From Lactarius indigo (Eukaryota > Basidiomycota > Agaricomycetes > Russulales > Russulaceae), in the NCBI GenBank assembly GCA_025766275.1, contig JAFKAC010000082.1:196738-260737 (forward strand): a stretch of DNA of 64,000 nucleotides, read 5' to 3'. The translations under genes were made by a program, and so were the position numbers. This document shows positions 29,635-42,739 of this stretch, piece by piece (within the stretch, counting starts at the first letter, position 1; the number at the start of each line of letters is the position of its first letter). The notes beneath the pieces were generated by a model. That model was not told the DNA's origin, searched no databases, and saw nothing but the letters and a program-made list of their open reading frames with translations.

Positions 29635-31683
29635 ATGTCAGTCTCTTCTTCAACCTTCCTCACCCTACCAGTGGAAATCATACTCGCGATCTTGGAGGAC
29701 TGTGAATACCAGGAGATACTGGCCTGCAAGCTCGTACGTTTGCACATATTTTACTTCTCCACATTTATCCTCACATTCGCCCCGGGAATAGACATGCCGA
29801 CGCATGTATGATACCATCTCTGGGTCTATTAGCCTTCGCTATTTACTAGAGCTCGCAGCCAATGGCATGCGAGACGACCATCGTTCCTCCCTAGGGAAAG
29901 TCCAGCGCTTGAACCTACTCGCGGAACACGAAACCGCGTGGCGCACCTTGTCTTGGTCAGACAACACTTCCATAAGCTCGCTCGACGGCTGGGGAGAACC
30001 CGTCTCTGTGTCCGGGAATATCATCGCCTTCCGCAATGCGCGTGCGAAGCCCGACGCGTCCTCTGAAGAACTCCTCTTACTCCGTGCGCCATCGAAACTG
30101 CGCAACGTTCAGACGAAACGTTGGGTGGTCCAGCTCCCGCAAGATACCCAGGATGTCTGTATCAGCTCTGCGCAGGATTTGCTCGTATATCGGTGCGGGT
30201 ATGTCATCGGTCCTTTTCCTCTACACCGTCATGTTCACCAACAGTGGTCATCTAGCACCAAATCATTTCATTTCTGCTCCCTTTCGACAGGAGAAAAGCA
30301 TCCTCTGGTCCAACACTCCGGCACTTTCGAGGCCTCCAATAGCTGGGGATACCGCGTTGGAAGTATGCGCGTCTATGGAGACAGCTTTGCCATAGCATCT
30401 GGGCAAGGCTTGTACATATCGACATGGAACTGGAAGTCCGGAGGGCATGAATCAGATTTCGTGCGTACTTTCGCTCAAATGATGTATGACTATCAACTCA
30501 GCTGAGTATACACCAATCAGATGGCGTCGCTCCAACATTCCACCTTTGACTTTTTGGACGAACATCACATCCTATTTCCGAGTTCGATCGATGATAGCAT
30601 TTATGTATACGACACCCGTGCCATGCCACCAATGAACTCGAGGCGCCAAAAGTCGAAGGGAACGCACTGCTTTGAAATATCCATGCCCAGGTTCTTGGGT
30701 AGTCACGCCGCGTGCACTATCAACCTTCGCTGCAACTCGCTCTCTGTAGGCCAAGACGCGTCGCCTGCCTCATTCCATGCGGACCCCCGTCAGCGCATGG
30801 TGACACTGCTGATCACCGCGAGCCCCAACCCGACGGGAGCGCATGGTCATCCGCGTCGAGGACAATGCGAAATGCATGCGAGAGCAAGTGTGCTCCTCGC
30901 GTGGACGAAGACGCACCCGGCACCGCCAAACGCAAGCGTTGTCGTGCCGTGGTCAGCGTGGGGACCCGCAGCCGCGCGGGTCGTCGTGCCACGGGTCGAC
31001 GACACAACGCTGTGCGCATCCAAGTCCAAGTTCCTCGGAAGTGGCATGCGTGTGATCACTCCGCCGTCCTCGCGCAGCGACGGCACATCCGTCGTCACCG
31101 TGATGGACTATCACCCTGCACGCGTCTTTCGCGGCCTCCGAACCGAAAAGCAGCGATGGCACAACAGTCACACATACCGGACCGCTCCGACCCAGATGCA
31201 TGGGACCGTCGCGGTGGTAGACCCCGAACGGGACAACAGCAAACAAGAACCCACTATCAATTCCAGGTCGCGATCCAAGAGTTTACCTCTCCCTTCTGTG
31301 CGCATTCTACCTTCACCCCACAAGTCTCATGAAACTAATTAGCATGACCCCCCAGTTTACCAGCAGTCCTGGCGTACGCGGAATGTCCGTGACAGACGTG
31401 ATAAAACACCTTGTGTTTGGCGGATGGAGCGGCTCTCCACAGCCGAGGGTGCGAGCGCCTGCGGTCAAAAAGCTGCAATTTCTTGAAAAGGATATACTGC
31501 TCCCTCAAGAACTGCAGCTTGACAATACCCGACCAGTTTTCGATGTGCTGTGCGAAGATGCGGTCATGTTTTATACTGTACGTCAACCTCTGGAGTACCT
31601 ATCAATTTGCGACTCACGCATCCGTCCTGCAGCTTGTTCCCGGGCGCAACACAATCCAACACGCACATTGGTACACTTTTTAG
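29635..31683 (+). CDS. F-box-like protein B (580 aa), tandem paralogue of A
   Basis: The F-box reads FLTLPVEIILAILEDCEYQE, with LACKLTCRRMYDTIS across the first splice. Six exons close in frame: 29635-29733, 29792-30198, 30256-30460, 30521-31266, 31343-31577 and 31633-31683. It aligns with gene A throughout by eye: GWGEPVSVSGNIIAF, LLRAPSKLRNVQ, ASGQGLYISTWNWKSGGHESDF, FDFLDEHHILFPSSIDDSIYVY and the final VLCEDAVMFY. The proposed intron 31267-31342 was chosen because it restores the frame; its exact ends are less certain than the others. Likely function is substrate recruitment to an SCF complex, with the propeller-like region as substrate binder; substrate unknown. Tandem duplication followed by divergence is the simplest explanation. 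Confidence 0.7.
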
Positions 31684-31886
31684 AAACCTTTACACGTTAT
31701 ACTTCTCAAAGAAAAACTACACAATGCAGCAAAGCGCACTTGCATAATACATAAACTAGAATTGTAGCCCTCATCCACATGCATTACATCCTGTACTATC
31801 ACGTCACATTCATATCGGTGACAATGCACTATTCATCTTACAATTGCATGCTCTGAAAAGGGCACCAAAATGCGTCAAACTCCCAG

Positions 31887-33803
31887 TTATGGTGAGTCGG
31901 ATGTAAAATGACGTACCCTCCCCCTCCCATGTCCTCTCACGTACTCCTTCCCGTGACCCGGGACTCCCGAGGCTCCTCTTCCTAACTCCGCATCAGGCTT
32001 CTGCACCGCGATGCTGACACGGCGCCCGCGTCCTTGATGCACTCCACATACACCGAAATCTCCCGGGACCGCGGACCTATCTGCCGAAATGTGACCCACG
32101 TGACCCGCACCGTCCGAAGGGCGGCTCAAGCGCACGGCCACGCGCGGCGGCGGACTGAATGTCTCCGCGGAAGGCGGCACGGGGTTGTGGTACCGAACGG
32201 CACTCGCGTATGCCGCGTCGTGCGGAATGATGTGTGAAGGAGCCTCGACAAGTGGTACTGCACCATATAGCGTTATCGGGTCCGCGGTGATGGGGAACGC
32301 AAGCGGGCGGGGTTGCTCGCCAGCGTACGGTGCTCGTATGAAGGGCGTCTGCGGCTGTGGGACGACAGGCGTTGTTGCATGACCTACGGTGGGACGCCCA
32401 CGCGGTTGCGACATTGGCAGCTTATCCACCTGCGGGTGCTTGAGCGGGCATACTTGAGTCGGGTAGCCGCAGCGCGGCCAGGTTAGGCACGGTGTGTACT
32501 TGATATCTATTGGAGAGGACAATGGGGACAAACGGATGGCGTGTGAGAACGGGTGAGAGTGTGTGCAAGTTGGACGTACAGGGCACGGTGTCCACAGGGT
32601 GGATGAACTTGCATTTGTCGCCAGAGTGTGGGCAGAGGCCTTGGATGTACCCCCAGCAGTGCGCGCTCTGGCTACTGGACGAGCGTACGGCGGTGCCGGG
32701 CTCAGCTACGGTGGTCACGGTGCCATTGTGTGAGGGATTATAGTTGCCGCCAACGAGCGTCGTCGAGCTGGGTGTCGACCGACCTGACGAGCCGCGATCC
32801 GGGGCAGGCACCCATTCCAACTCGGAATCGTGAATGCTATGTTATTCTATTCAGTCGCGTCATTGTTGTGGAACAGGTGAGAAGCCTACAAGCAGCAATC
32901 GTCGCCCCAGGGACACCATCCACGGTTCAAGGTGAAATGCCGGCACGGCGTCGTCTTGTAAGACATATCAACCTTTCGTGGGACAGTGACCGAGGGATTG
33001 GGCACTCCGTGAGTGTACGTCGCGACGGCCCCAGGGGGTGTTGCAGAGATAGGCCCTTCATGATTATATCGACCTGTGGGAGATGCATTCTTCGGGATGT
33101 GCATAGAAGCGTATGGAATGGGCTGCGTATGTTTCAATCGGGGGGTCGGGGGTGTAGATGGAACTTCAGGCCGTTGGCCACGGGAAGTTTTCGCCAAATT
33201 ACTCGTCACCGTGGCCGTGGTTCCATTGGTGGTGGGAAGGGCATTAGCCATGGTCGGTGGTATCATTCCCAGAGGTGGGAAGTCCAAAGGGTCCAAGTCG
33301 AGCTGGGGAATGGGAATAGAGTACTGCTTGCTCATAGCCTGGATCCTAGCCTTCTGGACCTCGACTTGGCTTTCGAGCCACGCGCGATAAAACGCGAGTC
33401 CGTCTGTTGCTACGATAATATCAGCCGTTGCACAAAAAATCTTGTGACGAAGACGGATAGATGCACGCGCGATGAGAAAGTAGCTACCTTGGGCCAGAGC
33501 ATTCGCATCTGAGGTGCCGGACGGAATGGCAGCACTGCATTTTATATCGCGCGGACCTGGTGCGAGCACTGCGTGTTCAATAGAAGGACGGGTATCCTGC
33601 GCATGGACCTTCCCGTCGCCGCACCAACCGCGCGTGCGTTGTTCGGGGGAGGAGAAATGTGCCCTTTTGGGGCCCGGGACTGGCGTCGGAGGCGGGGCAA
33701 CTGAGCCTTTGAACGAAGTGGAGTAGAAGACATGAGTGGTCGTCGAATGTTGGAAGCGACAATTGTTGATCGGACAGTCCTCGCGCGTACCATGTCTACA
33801 CAT
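31887..33803 (-). CDS. CCCH zinc-finger protein with four fingers (596 aa)
   Basis: CCCH fingers usually bind AU-rich or other single-stranded RNA. Four are visible: CRHGTREDCPINNCRFQH right at the N-terminus; CRHFTLNRGWCPWGDDC completed across an intron by FIH; CWGYIQGLCPHSGDKCKFIH; and CLTWPRCGYPTQVCPLKH. Exons on the - strand are 33803-32890, 32836-32580 and 32506-31887, total 1791 nt. The intron of 53 nt splits finger 2 and its removal supplies the missing His, strongly supporting the join. Between fingers 1 and 2 there is a helical region (FYRAWLESQVEVQKARIQAM) and Pro/Thr-rich linkers. The start ATG at 33803 begins MCRHGT; an upstream in-frame ATG at 33869 would add 22 residues. The C-terminal tail is low complexity. 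Specific RNA target is not inferable. Confidence 0.75.
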
Positions 33804-35907
33804 TTTAGCTAGAGGGTATAGCATCAGTATTGTGCGGGCTGGCGCAAAAGTGACGACCCAAACGAACAAATCGGTTTAAACTTGGACTGCATTGTGACAG
33901 TAGTTGAAGGGTGTTTCGGAGGGAGATGATAACTGACAGATTGGAGCAAGGAAATGAGACGGTCGCCCCCATCTTATATAAATGAGCACGAACACAAACG
34001 GCCAGGCCACACCTGCCTGTGGTGGGGTCGATTTAGTATGGCAGCTTGCGTGAGGTGGACAGTGACACAAGTGACTGACTTTGACGATTGTGGCTGGCAC
34101 ACCAGATGGCCATTGTTCGCTGGGTGTGGCAAGATTGACACGTGGACAACACAATCTATCAAGAGAACACAGGTTTCGTATCGTGGATAAACGGCAGTTG
34201 GGTATCTAGGAAGTAGAGATTCAACCCCATTGCTTGCGCAGCGACGAGGAGGACGCAAGAGGAATGTCTCGGAGGTTGGAAGCAAGGACTCGGAACCGGG
34301 TTTCCGAGGCGCGGACCGAGTGTGGACCGAGCTGTCCGGATTATGTAACAATGTGAAGTACCGGTCAAACGCTGACGTTCAACTTGAAGTTGGTTTCTCA
34401 TTCTAACCTAGCCGCTACGACTGTATATTCAGTTTCGAATTGGTCCCATCAAATTCCTGAGTCCTGAGTCCTGGGGAAAGTCACAGGCTGCAGTTCTACG
34501 AGTCCCGTGATTCTAAATATCTGGTGTGCACTGGCAATGTACGGGATACAACTATTGAAAATAAGTGCTGTATATGATCCCTGGGAATTAAGGAAACGAG
34601 CCCCATTCTCCTCACAACTCTATGTTCTTGGTGTATCAAAGGCGTGACTTGGGGTAACCCGCGATGACACAGGAACGGGTCGCGTGATGCTCACAGAGTC
34701 TTGCCGTCTTGGGCGCTACTACTGGCGGACTCGTCGAGAGAGACTTCTGGGTTCCGGCTCCTCCAACTCGCTAAGCCCTTCTCGAAAGTAGCATTGTCGA
34801 GACCGCGAGGAACCAATTGGAAGGTGACACCTTGGGAAGGCAAGGTATTAAGCATCACTCAGATAACTCGGATGTCTGGGAGATAACTCACCTAGGGATT
34901 CGACCTCTTTGTTTCGTAACTCATCGTCGAAAAATAACTGAGACACGACAATTCATATAAGAGGGAAGAGAAAACGGCGTGAACTGGCCAAGTTACCATC
35001 TCAGAATATGAAATCCCCGTCTTTTTATGCAGTTGTTTGAAATGGGCAATCTTGGAACCTAATCGTAGAGTACCATGTGTTGTGAGTAGTCCGCCGATCA
35101 AGTATTGGTTCGGTTCAAGTACCAACGCACCAGGATATATCTCTTTCTGGTCAAAGAACTGGGTAGCAGGCATGACCCGTGATCCATTGTCTCCGGCCTT
35201 CGGGGGTACAAGTAGTAGAGAGAGAGCTTGGCGAGCGCTTGACGAATGATCTGCTATTCAGAGGAGTACATGCTATACGCCATAGAGCACTCACAGAGCA
35301 GAAGCCGTCGTCCGAGAGCACGCTGCTATCACGACGCCCGCGGCACGCAATCTATGCAGAATCTGTGGGACGTCATCGTAGAAGGCGACTATGTCACCAT
35401 ATCTAGAGCATCCGACTTAGATATTGCTTGCCAGAACCTGAACAGGACTGGTAGTACTAGGAGGACGTACTTGTCGTGAACTTCATTTAATGTGTCCCCA
35501 TCACGCTTCAATGAAGCTACAACGGACAAGAGAATGTCAGTGAAGTATGCCGGCCCTAGCAAAATTTTGTTAAATCCCCGCGGAACGTACAGCTAATATG
35601 GGTATCGATCCACAATGGCCAGAGGGTATAACTGCATGGAATATATCAGCCGAGCTTACTGGTAAAAACATCGAAGAACCGACTCCAAATCAAATGCAAT
35701 GAGCTTCGGAAGTCTGTCAATGGTCATCAGATCTCAAGGTGAAGTGGAGAAGAGCGCCCAAAGCGAACAACCTGTCCATGGGACCGTGAGCATTACGATT
35801 CCTCCGAGTCATGTCGCCCGATTCGAGATATCACGTGGTTCACGGACCGAGTCCGAAATTGTCAAACGCGTACAATACTGTAACCTGGATTCTCTTTCTC
35901 TGACGAG
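33804..35907. other. No gene recognised
   Basis: A 2.1-kb stretch with short ORFs on both strands. A 77-codon + strand ORF at 35246-35479 and the leader ORF at 35699-36046 show no family resemblance. The promoter regions of the CCCH gene (left end) and the LRR gene (right end) must lie here. Confidence 0.45.
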
Positions 35908-37850
35908 ATGGCCAAAGAACCTCTTCTTGATACCAGGAACCCTTGTTACTCTTCCACAGAGTCCGCATCGTCATTCCTCAAGAATATCTCTGGCTCATTC
36001 GTTGGCCCACCTGCCTCACGCGAGCAATACCTCCTCTCCTTTTTAGCTCGGCTGGTTTATCCCTCTCCTGGGATCGCAGAAGACCTTATTGCCTCTTCGG
36101 GTTTTCTGTTATCCCCATACACCCTTTCGAAACGGATTTCTCACACTAGGGCTCCTTCGTCGGATGACGTTTTTGCACCTTTTTCCCCCACTATAGGCGT
36201 CCGCCGCTCCTTTCAGTCGCTGTCACTGCCACTTCCCGATGTGCCCGCTAAGCGTCCGGCATCTCTTTTAAACAATAACGGAGATTCTCGACCTCGTTCG
36301 TCTCTTGTTCTTGGGCTAAGTCTAGGAAAGCGCGAGTATGCATCTCTCTCCTCCCAGTCGCCCACCTTCAGCGACCTCTGCGGCTCCTCGAAGCGCATGC
36401 GTTCATCCCTAATACTTGACCAATCTTCTTTTGAAGTAGCTAAAGCAGACCCATTTGTCAATCTCGCGCATTTGGACAGGTTGTACTCCGCTGATGTAGA
36501 GTTGGATGTCCTAGACGCTAGTCGTGTATCTCCCTCGAACAGCGTCCATTCTCCTGTTCTTGTCCAAGGTTCGTGTTTCCGGTATGGGATTATACAGGTG
36601 TCCCGAGTCCAGACTTGGCACCGTGTGTCCTCGCATATATGCTGTGCCTAGGTTGTCCCACGCGCCACTTCTCATCTCTTGGAGAAGTTTTTTTTTCCCT
36701 TCCAGTGCTGACGAAACTCCTCTTTCAGAGGGTTCTTCTCTGACTCCTAGATATATAGCCTCATTTCGTCCGTCTTCCCAGTTAATCGACCAACTCAAGA
36801 AGGAGCTAGCACGGAAAGGGCTCGAATGCGAAGTCAAATCCTGCAGTTCTGTTAATTTGCAAAGAGTAGTAGATATATTGGCAGATGGCGGTATGATGAC
36901 TAGCTTGCGCGGATAGTCATTTGCTATATTGTGACAGGTCACCTCAACGCGCGTTTACTTGAATTACTGGGTCAATCCCCTATCAGGCGCCTTAACCTCC
37001 AGAGTTCCCTCACTGGCCTCAACCCTTACGAGTTGGATAATGTTCTACAGGGTGCGTAAAGAGCGCGAAGCTACATGTACTTCGTAATATCTTGGCACTC
37101 ACTAGTGTTTCGAAAACTACACACTTTCCGCTCTCTCTCGATACTTGTGCTCGAAGATGTTCCCTTGACGGACGACGATCTCCTGCATATTCACCACCTG
37201 CCGAGTCTCGAGGAATTAAATCTGAATTGTACTGGCGTCTGTGACATTGGGTACGCACCGCTCTGCCGGCGCCTCTACTTCCTTTTATCTTTCTGCTAGG
37301 ATCTTCTACCTCGTTGCCTTGCGTCGTACACTCACTTCTCTCACGCTACGCGGCAACAGATCAGTCACAGATAATGCCTTTCCTGCTTTATTGTTACTTT
37401 CACGCCTAAGGTTGCTTGGCCTTCGTGGCACAATAATCAGCATGACTGGTCTCCGCCGTCTTATTTCATTTTCTGACTATCTCTTCCTCGACGTCCCAGC
37501 AGATTGTGAGGCATATATCGACAGTAAGTCCCGCATTCCTTCCGCCCTTGATTGCACTAACGGTCGGAGAAGCGCTGCATACACAATACCTCCTTTCACC
37601 TCTCCCGCCCCTCATTACGCAGCCCGAGGTGGCATGTACACTTGAGCTCGCTGCTCTCAAGCGTAACTTATCTGCCCACGCGGCGTACAACCCGGCCATC
37701 AGCACAACTGGAAACAAATCCATCTTGTGCGCGCAGCTTATCGCCCTCCTAGAAAGGCGCCGAGGTGACTTGGCGGTGCGTGAGATGGTGTGGCGGAGCC
37801 GCGAACCGGAGGATGGTCTAGAGCGCGACAAGTCTCCCGAGGATACCTGA
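35908..37850 (+). CDS. Leucine-rich-repeat (RNI-like) protein (540 aa)
   Basis: Six exons close exactly in frame: 35908-36581, 36706-36890, 36938-37051, 37106-37250, 37300-37523 and 37570-37850. The N-terminal third is Ser/Pro-rich and probably disordered. The central part carries leucine-rich repeats of the ribonuclease-inhibitor type: SLSILVLEDVPLTDDDLLHI, LPSLEELNLNCTGV, LTSLTLRGNRSVTDNAF, LRLLGLRGTIISMTGLRRL. The C-terminus (LELAALKRNLSAHAAYNPAI, then ILCAQLIALLERRRGDLAVREMVW) looks helical. Such proteins act as scaffolds or as receptor subunits of ubiquitin ligases, but no F-box is seen. The start ATG has a suitable context (gagATGG) after stop codons in frame. The fifth intron is the weakest: its acceptor could be 3 nt away. 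Confidence 0.65.
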
Positions 37851-39415
37851 GGCCCTAAAGCGTCCTGGGTCATCGAAAATTGGGAGTTAGTAGAAGGACG
37901 CTGGATGTATGGTTCGCATGGCAATAGCGCCCCAACATTTGCAGCTATGTCTTTTTATTTGCAAAAAAACAGCATTGCCTTGATACGTCCGGATTGAATC
38001 CTTCTGCCTTACCGACGGATGGTTTGAATGCTTAAATAGCAACTGCGTGGGCCTCGCACCGGGAGACCAACCCATGTCATCTAATCCAATTTTTGCAATG
38101 GGCAAGTCCGCGAAAACACAGCTTCCTTTGGACCTTCGCCACAGATGGCCGAGGAATTTAACCACGGCCAAATGGACAAAACTCAACTCCTGCTCCTTAA
38201 TAACGAACAGCATGTGGACGAATTCGGCAAGACGTAGGCTAAGAAAAACGGATCTGTACCAAATAAATCTCTCTTCCGCAACTGCGTCGCACAGCAGTGT
38301 ACGGAATGGAAAACGTATATGTAGCCCGGGTAAAAAGTTCCTAGGAAGTCATAACTTTCTCTCTTTTTTTTTGGATCCGTCATAGCTTTCTCCCCTGGGT
38401 TGTGTGAGAAGAATCAACTGACAAACCGGATCGGCTCTCGGGAACCATCGATCACCGACCAAGTCACCTACATCGGACTCCCGAAACTCGGGGTCGCACA
38501 CGGAATTTAACTACGAATCCTCGAGATAGAATGTCGGTATATGCTCTCTAGTCGAAGTGAGGTTTTTCTGTACAAGTAGTAACTCGTCTGAGGCGGCGGA
38601 GTGGGGAACGAGCGGACCTGCCCGGGCGATTTCGTACCTTTTTCGCATTGCCACAAAGCGTCACGTGGTAGCGACGTGGTAATTTCGAGTTTCCGTGACC
38701 GGAGTTCCGAGAAGAATATCTGAAGGCTTGGAAAATAGCACCGGATAGTCCGGACCAACTTGAAAGAGTACGATCCCGTCACTGTATGAACTGGATGTGT
38801 CGTAGATGATATCGCCTTCCTCTACCGCAATCATCTCCGCCTCGGGAGTCGGGACGCGTGCTGGTTCTGCTGGACTGCCCACTGCCCTTCTCTCGAGTCC
38901 CTGCAACGATCCGAGGTTCCGCCGGACACCGGCACTTGAAGAATCCCAGGCAGATCTGACCGTACACTCCTGTTAGCAAGGTACACAAAACGCAGAATCG
39001 AACCGACGCGAATTTGACTAAAACCTGTAGTTTTGGCGCAAGGGTGGGGACACACGGCATCTTGACTGGCATGCCACCCTTAATCATGATGCCACTGTGA
39101 CCATGCTGACCAAGTCAGCGCCCCCAATTCCCCACGCGCGTGCCTGAACAACCTGGGACCAATTCGCGGGGGGCTATGGATGCATCGCTTTCAATCTCAG
39201 CTGTCCCCAAGGAGGCTGCGCTACGGTAATGCACAATGTGCAGCCGTTTCTTTTCTGACTAGATCTCCGGATACCCACGGTCCCCTTACCATCGCCATCG
39301 CCTTTCCCTCGTTTACCCAGCATGGATAGGGACCTTTCTTTCGGTAATTCTTTCGAGACAGTTATTAAGAGGCGGTCACCGGCTACCGCCCAGCGGGCTT
39401 ATCCTACCTTGGATC
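37851..39415. other. No gene recognised
   Basis: Only short ORFs. Those on the - strand at 38507-39087 overlap each other and do not splice into a recognisable protein. Confidence 0.45.
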
Positions 39416-42240
39416 ATGTCTCTCATAATTGACTGTATTCGCCCTTCTCAACCATCTACCCCTTCGAGACCTATTCCCCAACTGCGAGTCGATCTCAAAG
39501 ATGCTCCCCAAACACCCGTTCTTACCCGAATTTTCACACTCTCAGCCAACATTATGGAAGCAGCAGAGGCATGTGCCTTCTTCTCCGGCTTACCCCGTAG
39601 CCAACCTCAGACGACATCCACCTGTAGGTGGCTAAGATGAACAAAGACTCGTGTCTTCGGTTGGCGCGACTCATAGTGGACTGCGTCTCAAGGGTCTGCA
39701 CTATCTTTCGCGATAGATGGGACCCACCGCCGTACGGCATGAAAGCGCCACTAGATCAACTGGAGTCGTGAGCGTCCACCTTTTGGTATACGAATATATA
39801 TCGTGACGAGATGTCCGTCTCCTTCAGACACCTGCTTACGATCTCGAACTGGATGTATAGTCTTTCTCAGGCAGGATTCCTGACCCAGATTTTCAAGCGT
39901 ATTCAGGTCAGGCACAAGATCGAAGAGCTGAAACTATCTTTAATAGATTGTATTTCTGTCCTTCAAGTAAGTAGACGTCTCTTATAGGTACGACTACGCT
40001 AATTCGTTTTCAGGACTCTATTTTTGAAGAAGCCCGCCGTACGTTACGTCTAGATGACACCCACCGAGTCGTGCTGCCCCCAAGAGCAGACCTAGTACTC
40101 AGATTACGACTCACCCGATGGCCGGAGATCACTGACACCTATCCCCGGCTGGGTCCCCACGTACATTCCAAGGACAGAGATGGTGTAAGTTCGCTCGCTC
40201 AGTAGAATTTGGTGGAATATCTTAGTTATGGCGCACTAGTACCCCCTTGTCCATCGTTCAGAAATCGTACTTCATGGGGTTCAGCCACCGACTCGGAACG
40301 GCGGGTGGTGGGAAAACACAAGGACGGCGTCTATCGATGGGCGCCCTATTCTTGTCAAAAGCTATGACGGCACTAGAGCAGAGCAGGTACGGCAGCGATG
40401 CGCATACGATGCATCACTACAACGCCTTCTACAGTATTGGAGCAAGGACATCGCATTCCTGAAGAGCGTATGGTATGAGCCACCGATCGGCGTGATTGTA
40501 CATCATCTCAGTGACACGTCTCAGGGATGCACATCTGCCTCAGTTGTTTGGAATATCGCACAACAACAGTACTCCTTTGTTCATCGTCCTGCACGATAGT
40601 AAGAAGGAAGGGACTTCGTGGGCCAAATCATCCGTTGACCCGCTCGTTTTTCAGCGGGTCGCACAGATCTGAAATCGTTCGTCACACCGTATCTTAGATC
40701 TGGCCAGCTACTACACGTCGCGGCAGTCGCTACTCGGGTTGTGAGTCTTGTTGCATATTAGTCGTGGGCGTCCAACCAACTAACTATATCGACCCAAGGC
40801 CGAGCACTTACGCGTGTGTGATTTTTTGGTATCTTTTCTGCACCTTCTCACGCAGCCTCCCGCAGGCAGGTCTCTCTATGTTAGCGAACACGGGAAGGTG
40901 GCCCGCGATCTACGGCCAAGTCGAATACCCCTCGCTCGCAATGCTTTCAAGCATTAGAGTCGACAACTGCGGTAACGTAGTCATCGGAGCAAACATCACC
41001 TCGGATAGAAGGGGCACCAACCATCGCGGCCCCTTGGTCTGGCTTTGTCACGAAGTAGGTGGTCTTTTGACTGCCTCATTCCCGAAATCCGGCTGATCTC
41101 CTGTGTGATGTTGAGGTATTTGGGGGCAGATACCCCGGTTCCGCCCTGGCCATTGGAGAAGAGGGTCTGTTTTCGTTAAATTGCATGGAATCCTCTGTCG
41201 ACGAATTTGCTTTTCTAGACCCAGTCAAGCGCGCCTGTCAACTTGCTAATCAGATTGCGGGATCGATCTTACTTTGCGGAGCACAACCCCCCACCCACGT
41301 TTACGGTACCATACTGATGGACCTACGGGACGCGCAATGGACGCCGCCTATGCTGCGTGAACTCCGGGCCTCGATGGTTGACTGGCCCCTCGACGATCGC
41401 AGCGGAATCTTTTCGAACTCCGGCTATGGAGACGTTGGATTTCTCGTTTCGGATCCCGTTTCGAGAAAAAGGACATTCACAGTAGTCGGTAACGTCAGGA
41501 AAATTCTCGGTCCCCAACAGTCGAAAATTCTTGGTGTGGATGAGCCGTTCCGAAAACGACTTTCGATCGATTGTTCTTTCGAAGGGGAGTTTGATGACGT
41601 GATAACGAGCGAGATTTCTCCAAACATCACCCGGTGCGCACTACATCCCTCTTGGTTGATCGTTCGTAAACAGCCTGATTACGGAAACGCCCAGGTTTAC
41701 GTTTGTCAGATCGTCTTCTGTCTCATACCAGCAACAATTCTCGTTGCATGAGAAGCCACGAGATGCCCACTCCGAGAGTGCTTCCCGCTGGCGAAGTATC
41801 ACCACACGTGTTTCGTCGCTCGCACGGGAGTACAATATCCCGCTCGAGAGTATGATTCTAGGTCTGCTGCTTTCCCTTCACAGAGATTAATGTGCCTAAC
41901 CACTGTTTGGAAAGTGACCGGGCATCGCACCTCGATCAACATCTCAACCAGCTTCGTGTCAACGACAATCCCGTCTCACACCGAAGTCCACTTTTTCTTC
42001 TCGTATGAAGACTACGTGACATCGTATTGGTCGTACGAGGCGCAATACAAGCCCACGGGAGATAGGCGCGCTCTCATTGCGCCGCAAGCGTTTATCAACG
42101 CATCCCCTTTGTGCGTATTATGCCTCTTGAGCGGCCATCTTCCATTCCCGAGCTGATTTTTGTTTGGTCGCTCTAGGTCTGAGAGGAGAGCGTTCTATAT
42201 TCAGTTCATTCCCGAGGACTTTTCCCAGGAGGTCTCGTAA
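39416..42240 (+). pseudogene. Possible decayed F-box-like gene
   Basis: Several protein-like stretches lie in order on the + strand in different frames. LPLRDLFPNCESISKMLP (near 39450) suits an F-box second half. ADLVLRLRLTRWPEITDTYP lies at about 40085. NRRGPLVW-like sequence near 41020 resembles a propeller blade, then SVDEFAFLDPVKRACQLAN sits in the 188-codon ORF 41185-41751. TSFVSTTIPSHTEVHFFFSY lies near 41955. Stops and frame changes are frequent, although some changes could be introns. The order resembles the tandem F-box genes at 26.8-31.7 kb, but the similarity is weak and judged by eye. Alternatively these are pieces of an unrelated gene. Confidence 0.3.
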
Positions 42241-42739
42241 ACAGCCCCTGAATGAGCACTGCATTGGGGGCTTTACTAGCCCGAGCGTAACCTCATAACC
42301 CTAGTAGGCCCTGGGACAGCAACTATGAGTTATTTGACAACGAAGCGCTTATGTTGGCGCCGTGGGGGCGAGAAACGTATTGAATCTATCACGGGAGTTC
42401 CATGATAATTGACACACGCGCTTGTATGCTGCATATAGAGCCACATCCATGAGTACCACACAACCGCGATATGTACAGCTCACATGAGGCTGTGTAAGGC
42501 TGCCCCTGGTTCACGGCCTGTCTTAATGAAAATACCCTATCTACAAGCAAATGTACCAGGAGCTTCATTGAGAGAAGCCCAGACAAGGGAGGCTAGTTCA
42601 ACTCTCTGCCAACGCCCGCCTATCTTTCATCCGAAACTATCAGAAACATCTCACCACCCCGCGGGGATAAGTTATCGCTATCCAATCCCGCTCGCATTTC
42701 CCAACCTCAATACGAGTTTGCCACTCATCAGAAAGTGCC

